Of a DNA stretch of 64,000 nucleotides, positions 44,640-52,977 are shown one piece after another. Where the stretch lies: NCBI RefSeq assembly GCF_020097835.1, contig NZ_CP083666.1:1426001-1490000 (forward strand), given 5' to 3'. Numbering within the stretch: the first letter of the stretch is position 1; every line of letters starts with the position of its first letter. The translations under genes were made by a program, and so were the position numbers. Origin of the DNA: Haloprofundus halobius. Lineage in GTDB: Archaea; Halobacteriota; Halobacteria; Halobacteriales; Haloferacaceae. The notes under the pieces were generated by a model. The model saw nothing but the letters and a program-made list of their open reading frames with translations. It did no database searches and was not told the DNA's origin.

Positions 44640-47239
44640 CGTTCCCACCTCGCTGCGCGCCCTTTCGACTGTTTCGCTTCCGGCCGCGTCCGCCGTTCGC
44701 CGGCCGGTGCGTCTACGACCCCACCGTCCGTCGCGACGCCGTCGCCGCGGGCCGGGCCGCCGGTCGTCCCGTGTCCGATGGGAACTTCCGGGTCGTGGCC
44801 CTGATAGCGGTCCCACAACACGAGCACCGAGGGGAGGACGAGCAGCGAGACGAAAAAGGAGTACGTGATGCTGAGCGCCGTCAGCACGCCGAACTGCCCG
44901 AGCACCTGCAGCAGCGAGAGCACGAGCACGCCGATGCCGAACGTCGTCGTGAGCATGCTCCCCGCGAGCGCGCCGCCGGTGCCGCGGACGGTCCGGTCAA
45001 GCGCGGTGAAAAGCGAATGACTCCGTCGCTCGTCGACGAAGCGGTGGACGACGTGGACCGAGTAGTCGATGCCGAGGCCGATGGTGATGGCGAGAATCGT
45101 CGCCGTGAACGCGTTAAAGGAGATGCTCAAGAGGCGCATCGTTCCCGCGATGAGCGCGACGGCGACGCCGATGGGGACGGTGTTGGCGACGCCGAGCGAC
45201 GGATACCCCTCGACGAGCCAGTAGACGAAGACGAGAAACGCCACGGTTGCGCCGAGTGCGAGCGCGAGACTCGAAATCGCCGACTGCAGGATGAGGTCCG
45301 ACACCGCCTTGAACACGACGGTGTCGCCCGTCGCGACGGCGTCACCTCTGAACCGGTCGGCGACGTCGCGGGCGTCCTCGGTCACCGCGTTCTGCCCGGC
45401 GCTGGCCTTCGTCGAGTAGACGATTCGAGTGCTGCGGCGGTCCTCGGAGAGATAGTCCAGCGCCTCGGCGCGAGCCGACGAGTCCAGCAACGCGTCGTAC
45501 ACGTCGTCGAGGTTGCGGTCGGGGATGCCGTCGCCGTCGGGGTCGTTGCGGTCGACGACGGCGCGGAACTCGGGGTCGCTCTCGGCCTGCGACTGGATGA
45601 CCGTCACGATGCTCTCGGCGTCCGCGCGTCCGCCGGAGCGGACGAACGAGTCCGGCGGGTCGTCGCCGGCGCGGTGAATCTCGTCGAGCGTCGTGTCGCG
45701 TTCCATGTTCGTCTCCAGATAGACGGTCGCGCTCCCGCCCTGGGTCGTCTCGAACTTCTCTTCGAGGAAGTTCAGCGTCGCCACCACCGAGTAGTCGGCG
45801 GGTGCAAACGGCTCCGGGAGCGCGTCGAGGTAGTCGGGCGTCTCTTCGGGCGGGAGGAAATCCTCCTGGGTGAAACTCGTGTCGACACCCGTCGCGTACG
45901 CGCCCGCGCCGGCGCTCACGAGCACGATGACGAGCAGGAACAGCGCGGGGGCTTTCCCGGCGACGACGACGCCACCGCGAAGCAGCTCGCCGAGTCGCGA
46001 CCCCTCCGCCCCGAGGGGCGTCTCGCTGAACGTCGGAATCGGCCAGTCGTCGCGGCGGCGGTCGATCCACACCTTCGCCGCCGGGAGGAAGACGCCGAAG
46101 ATGAGGAACGTGAAGACGATGCCGACGGCGGCGACGATACCGAAGTCGCGAATCGGCGCGAGGTCGGAGACGAGGTTCGACAGGAAGCCGATGACCGTCG
46201 TCCCGGTGACGATGAAGAACGCGACGAGCAGTTGGTCGGTCGTCAGTCGCATCGCGCCGTCGATGTCGTGGCCGTCCGCTCTGTCCTCGCGGTAGCGGTT
46301 GATGGCGTGGATACCGAAGTCGATGCCGACCGCGAGCAACAGCGGCGGCACCGCGATCATCATCTGACTGAACGGGATGCCGGCGAGGCCGAGGAAGCCG
46401 AACGTCCAGATGACGGTCATGAGCAGCGACAACCCGCCCAGCAGGAGGTCGAGGAGGTCACGGTAGGCGACGACGAGGAAGAACACGATGAAGATGACCG
46501 CCGCGGGCGTGACGATGAGAAGCGAGTCGGTGATGACCGAACTGAACTCGTCGGCGGTGATCCCGCTGCCGAACACCGTGATGTCGTCGCTCGTCGTCGC
46601 GACGACGCGCTCGGCGCGCTGTTGAATCGGCGTGAGCGGACTCGTTCCCCCCTGCCCGGCGGCCGACGACTCGTAGCCGGGGACGTCGTGCTCGACGACG
46701 CCGATGGTCGCCGACGCCGACGCGGAGCGCCGGTTGAAGTCGTTGCTCACGGTGCCGGTGAAGCCGGGGTTGTTCGCGTTCTCTCTGACCGCCGCGCGAA
46801 TCTCACTGGGCGACGCCCGCTCGACGGCGGTCATCTGCGCGTCGAGCGTCGTCGCTTCGGGGTCCAGCGTCTGTGCGACGACGGTGGCGGCGCTGCTCGT
46901 CGACGACACCCGTAGGTCGGTGCGGTCGTCGAGCGCCTCCTGCGTGCGCAGCATCTCCAACAGCGCCGGTTTCGCCAGCACGTTCCGGCTGCGCTGTATC
47001 AGCTGCGTCGACCCCGACCCGCTCTCGAACGACGCGCCGAACTCGCGGTTGATGTCTTCGAGCGCCTGGTTCGCCGGGATATCCTCGGCGAACTGTTCGG
47101 TTCCCGCCTCCGTGGAGACGTTGCCGAGACCGGCGGTGAACACGAGCGTCAAGACGAGAAACAGGACGACGACGCGTCCCGAGCGCTCGACGATACGCTC
47201 GTCCACCCAGTCGACGACGCGCTGGTGGTCCAGCGCCAC
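44636..47239 (-). CDS. RND-superfamily (MMPL-type) exporter
   Basis: This is an 867-residue protein with the duplicated six-helix RND topology: a first helix after residue 20, large extracytoplasmic loop with TEAGTEQFAEDIPANQALEDIN, and helix clusters at about 215-385 and 640-840. Sequence such as GIDFGIHAINRYREDR and GLGIDYSVHVVHRFVDERRSH marks the two MMPL cores (GxDY/F region). It moves lipids, drugs or envelope components outward using the proton or sodium gradient. It lies three bases after the COG1361 gene, whose product may be its partner. Confidence 0.9.
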   Translation of the reverse strand: MALDHQRVVDWVDERIVERSGRVVVLFLVLTLVFTAGLGNVSTEAGTEQFAEDIPANQALEDINREFGASFESGSGSTQLIQRSRNVLAKPALLEMLRTQEALDDRTDLRVSSTSSAATVVAQTLDPEATTLDAQMTAVERASPSEIRAAVRENANNPGFTGTVSNDFNRRSASASATIGVVEHDVPGYESSAAGQGGTSPLTPIQQRAERVVATTSDDITVFGSGITADEFSSVITDSLLIVTPAAVIFIVFFLVVAYRDLLDLLLGGLSLLMTVIWTFGFLGLAGIPFSQMMIAVPPLLLAVGIDFGIHAINRYREDRADGHDIDGAMRLTTDQLLVAFFIVTGTTVIGFLSNLVSDLAPIRDFGIVAAVGIVFTFLIFGVFLPAAKVWIDRRRDDWPIPTFSETPLGAEGSRLGELLRGGVVVAGKAPALFLLVIVLVSAGAGAYATGVDTSFTQEDFLPPEETPDYLDALPEPFAPADYSVVATLNFLEEKFETTQGGSATVYLETNMERDTTLDEIHRAGDDPPDSFVRSGGRADAESIVTVIQSQAESDPEFRAVVDRNDPDGDGIPDRNLDDVYDALLDSSARAEALDYLSEDRRSTRIVYSTKASAGQNAVTEDARDVADRFRGDAVATGDTVVFKAVSDLILQSAISSLALALGATVAFLVFVYWLVEGYPSLGVANTVPIGVAVALIAGTMRLLSISFNAFTATILAITIGLGIDYSVHVVHRFVDERRSHSLFTALDRTVRGTGGALAGSMLTTTFGIGVLVLSLLQVLGQFGVLTALSITYSFFVSLLVLPSVLVLWDRYQGHDPEVPIGHGTTGGPARGDGVATDGGVVDAPAGERRTRPEAKQSKGRAARWER

Positions 47240-47241
47240 GC

Positions 47242-48774
47242 TCAGACGCCGCCGTTGCGTCGGCGGTACAGTACCGCGCCGACGCCGAGGGCGGCGAGAG
47301 CGCCGACGCCGACGAGCGTCAGCGACAGGCTACCGCCCTCGCCCTCGGTGACCTCGACGGGGAGTCGGTAGGTGTCCGAGAGCTGGCTGTCGCCGGAGCG
47401 GTCCTCGTAGCGGAAGTCCATCTGCACCGGGTACGTCTTCGCGAGCGCGTCGCCGCCGACGCTGACGCCGAAGACGAGTTCCGCGCTCTCGCCGGGAGCG
47501 AGTTCGTCGACGTACGCCTCGCTGCTGTCGGCGGTGATGGGACCGTCCGGGAATATCTTCGCCGACACCTCGTGGAGCGGTTCGTCGCGTTCGTTCGTCA
47601 CCTCGACGACGAGTTCGCCGCTCTCGCCCGCCTCGAACGTCGCGTTGACGCCGTCGAGACTGAACTCGTCGCGCTGTTCGTCGATGTCGACCTGCACGTC
47701 GAGCGGGTCGCTCGTGCGCCGGTCGCCGTCGGCGTTGCGGTACTGCGCCTCCAGCGAGAACTGTCGCGGCCCGGCGTCGGCGTTGTCGGTCACGTCCGTC
47801 GCGAAGTCGAACTCGGCGCGCTCGCCCGGACCGAGCGTGCCGACGGCGTACTCGGTCTCGACGGGTTCGACGTTGGAGTTCTGGCTCTCGAAGACGAGGA
47901 CAACGTTGCGGGCGGGCGTCTCGCCGGCGTTGACCAGTTCGCCCGACAGACTGCCTTCCTCGCCGACGTGCAGCGAGCCGTCGACGTTCTCCAGGTCGAA
48001 CGACTGTTCGGGAAGCGGCGTCACGCCGAAGGAGACGGGCGCGGACTCGGCGCTCTCGCCGTCGGCGTTCTCGTAGGCGGTGGTCGCGCGCATCGTGTGC
48101 GCACCCGAACTGGCGTCGTTCGCGACGGTTAGGTCGTACCGGAACGTCTGCGTCTCGCCGGGTTCCCACCGCTCGACGAATCGGCTAGCGGATTCGCTCT
48201 CGCCGAAGCTGACGTCGGCGCTCGTCGTCTCGGTGCTCACCGAGGCGTTGTGGGCGACGCTCTCGCCGACGTTCCGCATCGTGACGTTCATCCCGCCGCT
48301 GCCGCCGGCGGGCGCGTCCGTCTCGACGTCGGTGACGACAAAGCGCGCGCGGTCGTCGACGCGAACGGTCACGTCGACGGTGTCGGTGGACCGCTCGTCG
48401 TTGTCGTACTCGTACGTCAGTTCGAGTTCGAGGTCGTACGTCCCCGACTCGACGTCGTTGGGGACGCCGATTCCGAAGTCGAGGGTCGCCGGTTCGCCGT
48501 CCGGCATCGTGCCGACGAGACGCGTGCCGGATTTAACCGAGATGGGCGTGCCGCCCGACTTCAACGTCGCTTTGACGTTACGCGCGTTTCGCACCTCTTC
48601 GTCGACGTCCTCGGCGTCGTTGACGAGTTGTACCGAGAGGTTCGACTGCGTGCCGGGTGCGACCGTCGGTTCCGGGACGTACGCCTCGAACCGCGGGTCT
48701 TCGATGGCCGACACCGTCGCCGGCGTCGCGAGCAGTACGAGAACGAGAAGAACGCTGAGTGCCTTTCTACGCAT
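47242..48774 (-). CDS. COG1361-type surface (S-layer-domain) protein
   Basis: This is a 510-residue secreted protein. It has a Sec-type signal (RRKALSVLLVLVLLATPATVSA), about four successive CARDB/immunoglobulin-like beta domains with repeated NVGE/NAGETP-type motifs (for example VTMRNVGESVAHNASV, LVNAGETPARNVVLVF), and a C-terminal helix with RRRNGGV, anchoring it in the membrane. COG1361 proteins often accompany RND exporters in haloarchaea and probably form the extracytoplasmic adaptor. It is the first gene in the operon. Confidence 0.85.
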   Translation of the reverse strand: MRRKALSVLLVLVLLATPATVSAIEDPRFEAYVPEPTVAPGTQSNLSVQLVNDAEDVDEEVRNARNVKATLKSGGTPISVKSGTRLVGTMPDGEPATLDFGIGVPNDVESGTYDLELELTYEYDNDERSTDTVDVTVRVDDRARFVVTDVETDAPAGGSGGMNVTMRNVGESVAHNASVSTETTSADVSFGESESASRFVERWEPGETQTFRYDLTVANDASSGAHTMRATTAYENADGESAESAPVSFGVTPLPEQSFDLENVDGSLHVGEEGSLSGELVNAGETPARNVVLVFESQNSNVEPVETEYAVGTLGPGERAEFDFATDVTDNADAGPRQFSLEAQYRNADGDRRTSDPLDVQVDIDEQRDEFSLDGVNATFEAGESGELVVEVTNERDEPLHEVSAKIFPDGPITADSSEAYVDELAPGESAELVFGVSVGGDALAKTYPVQMDFRYEDRSGDSQLSDTYRLPVEVTEGEGGSLSLTLVGVGALAALGVGAVLYRRRNGGV

Positions 48775-49127
48775 GTGTGAGGGTGAGGCCCGGACGACGA
48801 TTTCCGACCGGTGCCGGGCGAAGCGGTCGGCGTCGGCACGGGTGGCCGACTGGTCACACCCGCGGCTACACACTAACGGTACATAAGTGGTTGTAAATTT
48901 CTACAAACTGCCAGGCGGTTCGTCGGATAGCTGCGAACTCCGGTGCAGGAGGTCCTAAACGGAGTGGACCACTTCCACAGAGTTCGAATCTCCGAGTGAG
49001 CCATTTCGCCCCCCTCTATCACTACACTCAATGACGTGCCGTGGTCATCGCTTCGCTTTCGACGAGTGCCCAATTTGGTTCGTCAGAGTGACAAGAGATA
49101 TATCCTCGTAGCGTAATGTCGTTTTAG
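48775..49127. promoter_or_regulatory. Divergent control region (RND operon / histidine kinase)
   Basis: This 353-base gap contains both promoters. A palindromic block with TTGTA/TACAA arms sits at 48891-48906, near the likely operon promoter (TATGTA-type box around 48880). An AT-rich GATATATCC box at 49096-49104 lies 27 bases before the histidine kinase ATG, so that message is probably leaderless. No gene is seen. Confidence 0.6.
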
Positions 49128-50099
49128 ATGATATCACCGCTCGCGCAGACGGGGGCCGACGTCCGCCGAGTGGTCGTCCTCGGCCGCGGCGAGTTCGTCG
49201 ACGAGTTCGTCGAAACGCTTCGCGAGTCGGCCGTCGCCGTCGTCCACACCGACGACGCGCCCACAGCGCTTTCGACGCTCGACGAGGGCCGCGTCGGCTG
49301 TCTGGTCGTCGTCGCCGACGGTTCTCCGTCGACCCCGTCGTCGGAGATCTTCTCGCTGGCGCGGACGCGCTCGGACGCACCCGGACTGTTCGTGAGCGAC
49401 GAGACCGCCGCGCTCCCGCCGGGCGTCGAACAGGTTCCAGTCGACGCGTCGCTGGCGACGGCGCGCGTTCGGCGGGCGCTTCTCGACGCCGCCGCGGACG
49501 ACGTCGCGGCGTCGTCGTCCGTCGACCCCGTCGACCCCGTCGACGCGTACGGGTCGACGCTCGCGCACGAACTCGGCAATCAGCTCATGAAGCTCGATTT
49601 CGCGGCCGACGCGGCGGAGTTCGACGACGCGCCGGTACGACTCGACGACGTGATAGAGCGACTGCGCCGGTTGGCCGACGAGGCCGAAGCGGTCGCCAAC
49701 GGCACCGCCTCCCCGGAGACGGTCGACCTCGGCGACGTGGCGACGGACGCGTGGACGCGCGTCGGCGCGTCCGACGCCGAACTCGTCGTGGAGGACGAGT
49801 GCTCACTCGACGCCGACCCGCTGCTGCTGACGCTGTTTTTCGAGAACGTGTTCCGCAACGCCGTCCGTCACGGCGGGAGCGACGTCACCGTCCGCGTCTC
49901 CGAGACGCCACGGGGGTTCGCCGTCGTCGACGACGGGTCGGGCTTTCCGGAGGACTCGCGCCTGTTCGAGTGGGGCCACACCACCGGCAACGGCTCCGGC
50001 ACGGGGCTCGGCATCGTCGCCCGGATCGCCGACGCTCACGGCTGGACCGTCACCGCGTTCAACGACGGCGGCGCGGCGCTCGACGTGCGGACGGAGTAG
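49128..50099 (+). CDS. Histidine kinase with degenerate N-terminal receiver-like domain
   Basis: This 323-residue soluble protein has no membrane segment. Residues 1-125 are alpha/beta and resemble a receiver that lacks a clear phospho-acceptor Asp. The H-box is LAHELGNQLMKLDFA (His147). The ATPase domain has the N-box FFENVFRNAVRHGG, G1 VVDDGSGFP and G2 GNGSGTGLGIVARIADAHG. It is a cytoplasmic sensor. The likely partner is the convergent HalX regulator, 91 bases away. Confidence 0.88.
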   Translation: MISPLAQTGADVRRVVVLGRGEFVDEFVETLRESAVAVVHTDDAPTALSTLDEGRVGCLVVVADGSPSTPSSEIFSLARTRSDAPGLFVSDETAALPPGVEQVPVDASLATARVRRALLDAAADDVAASSSVDPVDPVDAYGSTLAHELGNQLMKLDFAADAAEFDDAPVRLDDVIERLRRLADEAEAVANGTASPETVDLGDVATDAWTRVGASDAELVVEDECSLDADPLLLTLFFENVFRNAVRHGGSDVTVRVSETPRGFAVVDDGSGFPEDSRLFEWGHTTGNGSGTGLGIVARIADAHGWTVTAFNDGGAALDVRTE

Positions 50100-50103
50100 C
50101 GGG

Positions 50104-50182
50104 TCGGCGAGGGGGCGGAATCGGTGAGGCGGCGGAATTAGTGAGAAAACCGAATCGGTGAGGGGGCGGAATCGGTGAGGCG
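50104..50182. repeat. Imperfect direct repeats between kinase and regulator
   Basis: Several AATCGGTGAGG(G/C)GGCGGAAT-like units recur two to four times in this gap. A pair of near-identical units stands near 50110-50135 and 50154-50182. This is probably slippage; a regulatory role cannot be excluded. Confidence 0.6.
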
Positions 50183-50190
50183 GTAAGACG

Positions 50191-50748
50191 CTACGTGGTG
50201 TTGCCCGGCCCGATGGCGACGGCGTAGCTCTCGGCCCCGAGTTCCTCTAGTTGGTCGGTCGTCTGTCGCCGCAGGCTCGCGAGACGACGCTTCAGCAACT
50301 GGTAGTTCGAGTCCGATTCGAGTTGTCGCGCGTCGTGTTCGGTCTCCAGCAGCGCGACCTTCGAGGCGACGGCGAAGAACTCCTGCAACTGCGAGTCGTA
50401 CGTCGCACGGGCCAACAGGCTCTCGACCGCCGCGAAGAGGTCGTCGCGACGGACGGGTTTGACGAGGTACTCGTCGAACGGCATCTCTGCGATGTCCGTC
50501 GTCGGGTCGACGGCGGTGACCATCGCCACCTGCGGCGGGTTCTCGTGCTCGTACAGCGCGGTGAGCACTTCGTCGCCCGACATGCCGGGCATCCGGCGGT
50601 CGAGCAGCACGGCGTCGGCCTCGTCGGCGAGTTCGAGCGCTTCGGCCCCGCTGGTGGCGGTCAGCACGCGATATCGGTTCCGCAAGCGCTCGGCGTGTCC
50701 GTGCGCGATGTCCGGGTCGTCGTCGACGACGAGTACGGTGTGGTCCAT
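50191..50748 (-). CDS. HalX-domain response regulator
   Basis: This 185-residue protein has an N-terminal receiver: TVLVVDDDPDIAHGHAERL, phospho-acceptor Asp50 in VLLDRRMPGMSG, Thr/Ser switch VTAVDP and Lys97 in EYLVKPV. A C-terminal HalX-like helical domain (about 110-185, DSQLQEFFAVASKVALLETEHDARQLESDSNYQLLKRRLASLRRQ) follows. HalX is a haloarchaeal output domain of unclear activity. It converges on the kinase and is its likely partner. Confidence 0.92.
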   Translation of the reverse strand: MDHTVLVVDDDPDIAHGHAERLRNRYRVLTATSGAEALELADEADAVLLDRRMPGMSGDEVLTALYEHENPPQVAMVTAVDPTTDIAEMPFDEYLVKPVRRDDLFAAVESLLARATYDSQLQEFFAVASKVALLETEHDARQLESDSNYQLLKRRLASLRRQTTDQLEELGAESYAVAIGPGNTT

Positions 50749-50833
50749 AGTTCGCCTCTCTTAATCGACGCTATTCTTTCCAGTAGGTTAATAGTTTGGT
50801 AATACATCACAGTCAAAGATACTGACATTATCG

Positions 50834-51160
50834 TCAGACGGACGGTTCGACGGTTCGCCGCGAGGAGAGACGACAGCCGTCACGAGGGGCAACACCGAGG
50901 TCATCGAGCGCCCACCGGACGACCGTCGCCTCGACGACCGCCCGCGTCTCGGCGTCGTCGGTCAGCACCTGGTCGCTCTTTTCGAGCAGTCGACGCTCGG
51001 TCTCCGTCTGGCCGGGTTCGTCACGGGTCGCGCTCAGCAGCGCCTCGAAATCCTCTCGGAGGTCGAACGAGGCGTAGGCGACGTTGCAGCGGGTTAGAAC
51101 CGCTCGAATTTGGGCGTGTCGAGAAAACGGGACGGCGGCGCGAGAAGTCGCATCGGCGTG
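50834..51160 (-). pseudogene. Decayed gene: C-terminal fragment of a haloarchaeal protein
   Basis: On the minus strand a frame with strong GC-rich third positions runs for about 108 codons from a TAG near 51163 down to TGA at 50834-50836: ...RAVLTRCNVAYASFDLREDF, EALLSATRDEPGQTETERRL, LEKSDQVLTDDAETRAVVEA. There is no ATG or GTG at the beginning, so it cannot start properly. It reads as a true coding tail whose 5' part was lost. The family is unknown to me. Confidence 0.7.
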
Positions 51161-51344
51161 CTACCCCGATGCGACAGTACTGGTCGAAGACTCACACGGT
51201 TGGCACAGGACTTTCGCGCCGATTCGACGAACTCGCCGTACTATGAAGAAACTTTCGTACAAACGGGGGTTAAGTATTCGTATATAATTAGACTCCCCAA
51301 GGAAATATCCGTTTCGGCCAGAAACTACACTTACGATACTTCGC

Positions 51345-51443
51345 TCAGTTTGGCAAGTCGACGATTTCCATCGACAGACCGACCGCGTCCTGCAGTAGGT
51401 CGGCGGGAATCGTCGCGAGCGGGGTCGGTGCGACGACGGTCAT
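51345..51443 (-). other. 32-residue ORF of uncertain status
   Basis: An ATG at 51441-51443 opens MTVVAPTPLATIPADLLQDA followed by VGLSMEIVDLPN and a TGA. It is too short to classify and sits downstream of the HxlR gene. It could be a gene remnant or a mini-protein. Confidence 0.3.
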
Positions 51444-51474
51444 CGTTCGACGTCGACGCCTCTCTCACTCGCGG

Positions 51475-51837
51475 TCACTGCGGCGGCGACTCGGCCGTCG
51501 ACTCGGCGTCGGCGGCGAGCCACTCGTCGGCCCACGACTCGATCTCCTCGAACACCGGACAGAGCGACTGTCCCTTCGGTGTGAGGCTGTAGTACGTCGC
51601 CACCGGCGCGTCCTCCTCCAGTCGCCGGTCGACGAACCCCATCTCGCGGAGGTCGTCGAGCACGCGCGAGAGGGTGCGCGAACTCGCGTCGGTCGAGCGT
51701 TTCAGTTCGTTGAACCGCTTCTCGCCGTCCTGGAGGTCGTGCAGGACGATGAGTCGCCACTGCGACCCGATCTGTTCGAGCGAGTCGATGACCGGACAGA
51801 CCGCCAGCGGCTTCTCGGGGTCGAGTTCGGATGACAT
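51475..51837 (-). CDS. HxlR-family transcriptional regulator
   Basis: This 120-residue winged-helix protein has the HxlR hallmarks: an N-terminal Cys (AVCPV, C14), VIDSLEQIGSQWRLIVLHDLQDGEKRFNELKRSTDASSRTLSRVLDDLREMGFVDRR and a C-terminal dimerisation helix (FEEIESWADEWL). HxlR proteins sense aldehydes, quinones or thiol stress through cysteines. It is divergent from DoxX and the VOC/flavin-reductase genes. Operator-like TACCWGGT sites flank the shared AT box. ATG 51837 is favoured over an upstream in-frame start inside the promoter. Confidence 0.92.
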   Translation of the reverse strand: MSSELDPEKPLAVCPVIDSLEQIGSQWRLIVLHDLQDGEKRFNELKRSTDASSRTLSRVLDDLREMGFVDRRLEEDAPVATYYSLTPKGQSLCPVFEEIESWADEWLAADAESTAESPPQ

Positions 51838-51843
51838 CGGTGA

Positions 51844-51901
51844 TACCTGGTCACGTCTATGTCCGCGAACGGATATATAGGTTCGTATCGAATACCAGGT
51901 A
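51844..51901. promoter_or_regulatory. Divergent HxlR/DoxX control region with paired operators
   Basis: Two copies of TACCWGGT, TACCTGGT at 51844-51851 and TACCAGGTA at 51893-51901, lie about 25 bases either side of one AT box (GGATATATAGG, about 51870-51880). The box is suitable as TATA for both directions: about 27 bases to 51848 (HxlR side, ATG 51837) and to 51903 (DoxX side). This is a plausible autoregulated divergent promoter. Confidence 0.6.
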
Positions 51902-51906
51902 ACGTG

Positions 51907-51984
51907 ATGCAACTACGTTTCACGACGACAGCGGAATCGGTGATCGGCTTCCAGCACGACGGGCCCACGGAGGCGACGCGATGA
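51907..51984 (+). CDS. 25-residue leader ORF coupled to doxX
   Basis: An ATG at the predicted transcription start opens MQLRFTTTAESVIGFQHDGP then TEATR. Its TGA overlaps the DoxX ATG by four bases (ATGA at 51981-51984). If transcription starts at about 51903, this is the first start codon in a leaderless message, and DoxX translation would depend on coupling. It may alternatively be a chance frame. Confidence 0.4.
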   Translation: MQLRFTTTAESVIGFQHDGPTEATR

Positions 51985-52409
51985 CGCCGCTGCAGAGTGC
52001 GGTCGCATTCGACGGCCCGGCGGCCGGGCTCGCCTTCCTACTCGGCCGCGTCCTCTTCGGAGGTGTGCTCGCGTTCAGCGGTCTGAACCACTTCCTCGAC
52101 ACCGAGAGCATGGTCGGCTACGCGCAGGCCAAGGGCGTCCCGACACCGGGACTCGCGGTCCCGTTCACCGGCGGGATGCTGCTGTTCGGCGGCGTCGGCA
52201 TCGCGCTCGGTCTGCTACCGACGCTCGCGGCGGGGGCGCTCGTCGTGTTCCTGCTCGTGACGACGCCGCTGATGCACGATTTCTGGGCCGCGCCCGCCGA
52301 GCAACAGCAGAGCGAGCTGATAAACTTCCTCAAGAACGTCGCCATGCTCGGCGGCGCGCTCGCGTTCCTCGCGCTCAGCGCGGCCGGGTCGTGGCCGTAC
52401 GCGCTCTGA
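51981..52409 (+). CDS. DoxX-family membrane protein
   Basis: This is a 142-residue four-helix membrane protein. AFLLGRVLFGGVLAFSGLNHFLDTESMVGYAQAKGVP is the DoxX family opening, with GLPVPFTGGMLLFGGVGIALGLLPTL-like later helices. DoxX proteins act in thiosulfate/quinone oxidoreduction or redox-stress membrane complexes. It is followed by a VOC dioxygenase and a flavin reductase, fitting a redox or aromatic-detoxification unit. Confidence 0.88.
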   Translation: MTPLQSAVAFDGPAAGLAFLLGRVLFGGVLAFSGLNHFLDTESMVGYAQAKGVPTPGLAVPFTGGMLLFGGVGIALGLLPTLAAGALVVFLLVTTPLMHDFWAAPAEQQQSELINFLKNVAMLGGALAFLALSAAGSWPYAL

Positions 52410-52421
52410 GTCGACGGCGAG

Positions 52422-52451
52422 CGACCGCGAACGACCGCGAACGACCGCGAA
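52422..52451. repeat. Triple 10-base tandem repeat
   Basis: CGACCGCGAA occurs three times head to tail, between DoxX and the VOC gene. It is a simple slippage array. Confidence 0.9.
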
Positions 52452-52491
52452 CTGCCAACACGATTAACCGACCGTCACCCCAACGACAGCC

Positions 52492-52977
52492 ATGACCGAC
52501 GCACCACCGACGACCGGACTGCACCACGTGACGAACATCTGCACCGACATCGAGGAGACGAAGGCGTTCTACGAGGACGTCCTCGGCTGGCACACGGTGA
52601 AGCTGACCCAGAACTACGACGACCCGGGGACACCGCACTACTACTTCTCCTCGACGCCCGAGGGCAAACCGGGAACGAACGTCACCTACTTCGAGTACCC
52701 CGACTCCCGGGGCGTCCCCGGCCCGGGGGCGAGCCACCACTTCGCCTTCGGCGTCGAGGACAGAGAAACCCTCGGCGAGTGGCGCGAGCACCTGATGGAC
52801 CACGGCGTCCGTGTCTCCAACGTCAAGGACCGGACGTACTTCGAGAGCATCTACTTCACCGACCCCGACGGCCTCGTCTTCGAACTCGCGACGATGGGTC
52901 CGGGGTTCACCTACGACGAGGAGAAACCCGGCAGCAGCGAAATCGACCCGTTCGAGAAAGGCTACGGAGACGACTGA
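52492..52977 (+). CDS. VOC-family (glyoxalase/ring-cleaving dioxygenase-like) protein
   Basis: This 161-residue protein has the vicinal-oxygen-chelate layout: GLHHVTNICTDIEETKAFYEDVLGWHTVKLTQNYDD with an N-terminal metal His, ASHHFAFGVEDRETLGEWREHLMDHG, and FTDPDGLVFELATMGPGF with a metal Glu. The GPGFTYDEEKPG C-terminus resembles MhqO-type ring-cleaving dioxygenases. It ends exactly where the flavin reductase begins, so the two are co-translated. It likely acts on quinone or catechol-like compounds. Confidence 0.88.
   Translation: MTDAPPTTGLHHVTNICTDIEETKAFYEDVLGWHTVKLTQNYDDPGTPHYYFSSTPEGKPGTNVTYFEYPDSRGVPGPGASHHFAFGVEDRETLGEWREHLMDHGVRVSNVKDRTYFESIYFTDPDGLVFELATMGPGFTYDEEKPGSSEIDPFEKGYGDD

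Noticed and set aside
44771-46915. Long plus-strand frame opposite the RND gene
   Set aside because: Charged low-complexity shadow; RND motifs on the minus strand are unambiguous.
48979-49001. tRNA-like 3' segment (AGAG-TTCGAAT-CTCC with following TGAGCCA)
   Set aside because: The T-arm has a mismatch, no matching acceptor strand or D-arm was found about 70 bases upstream, and no anticodon loop is present.
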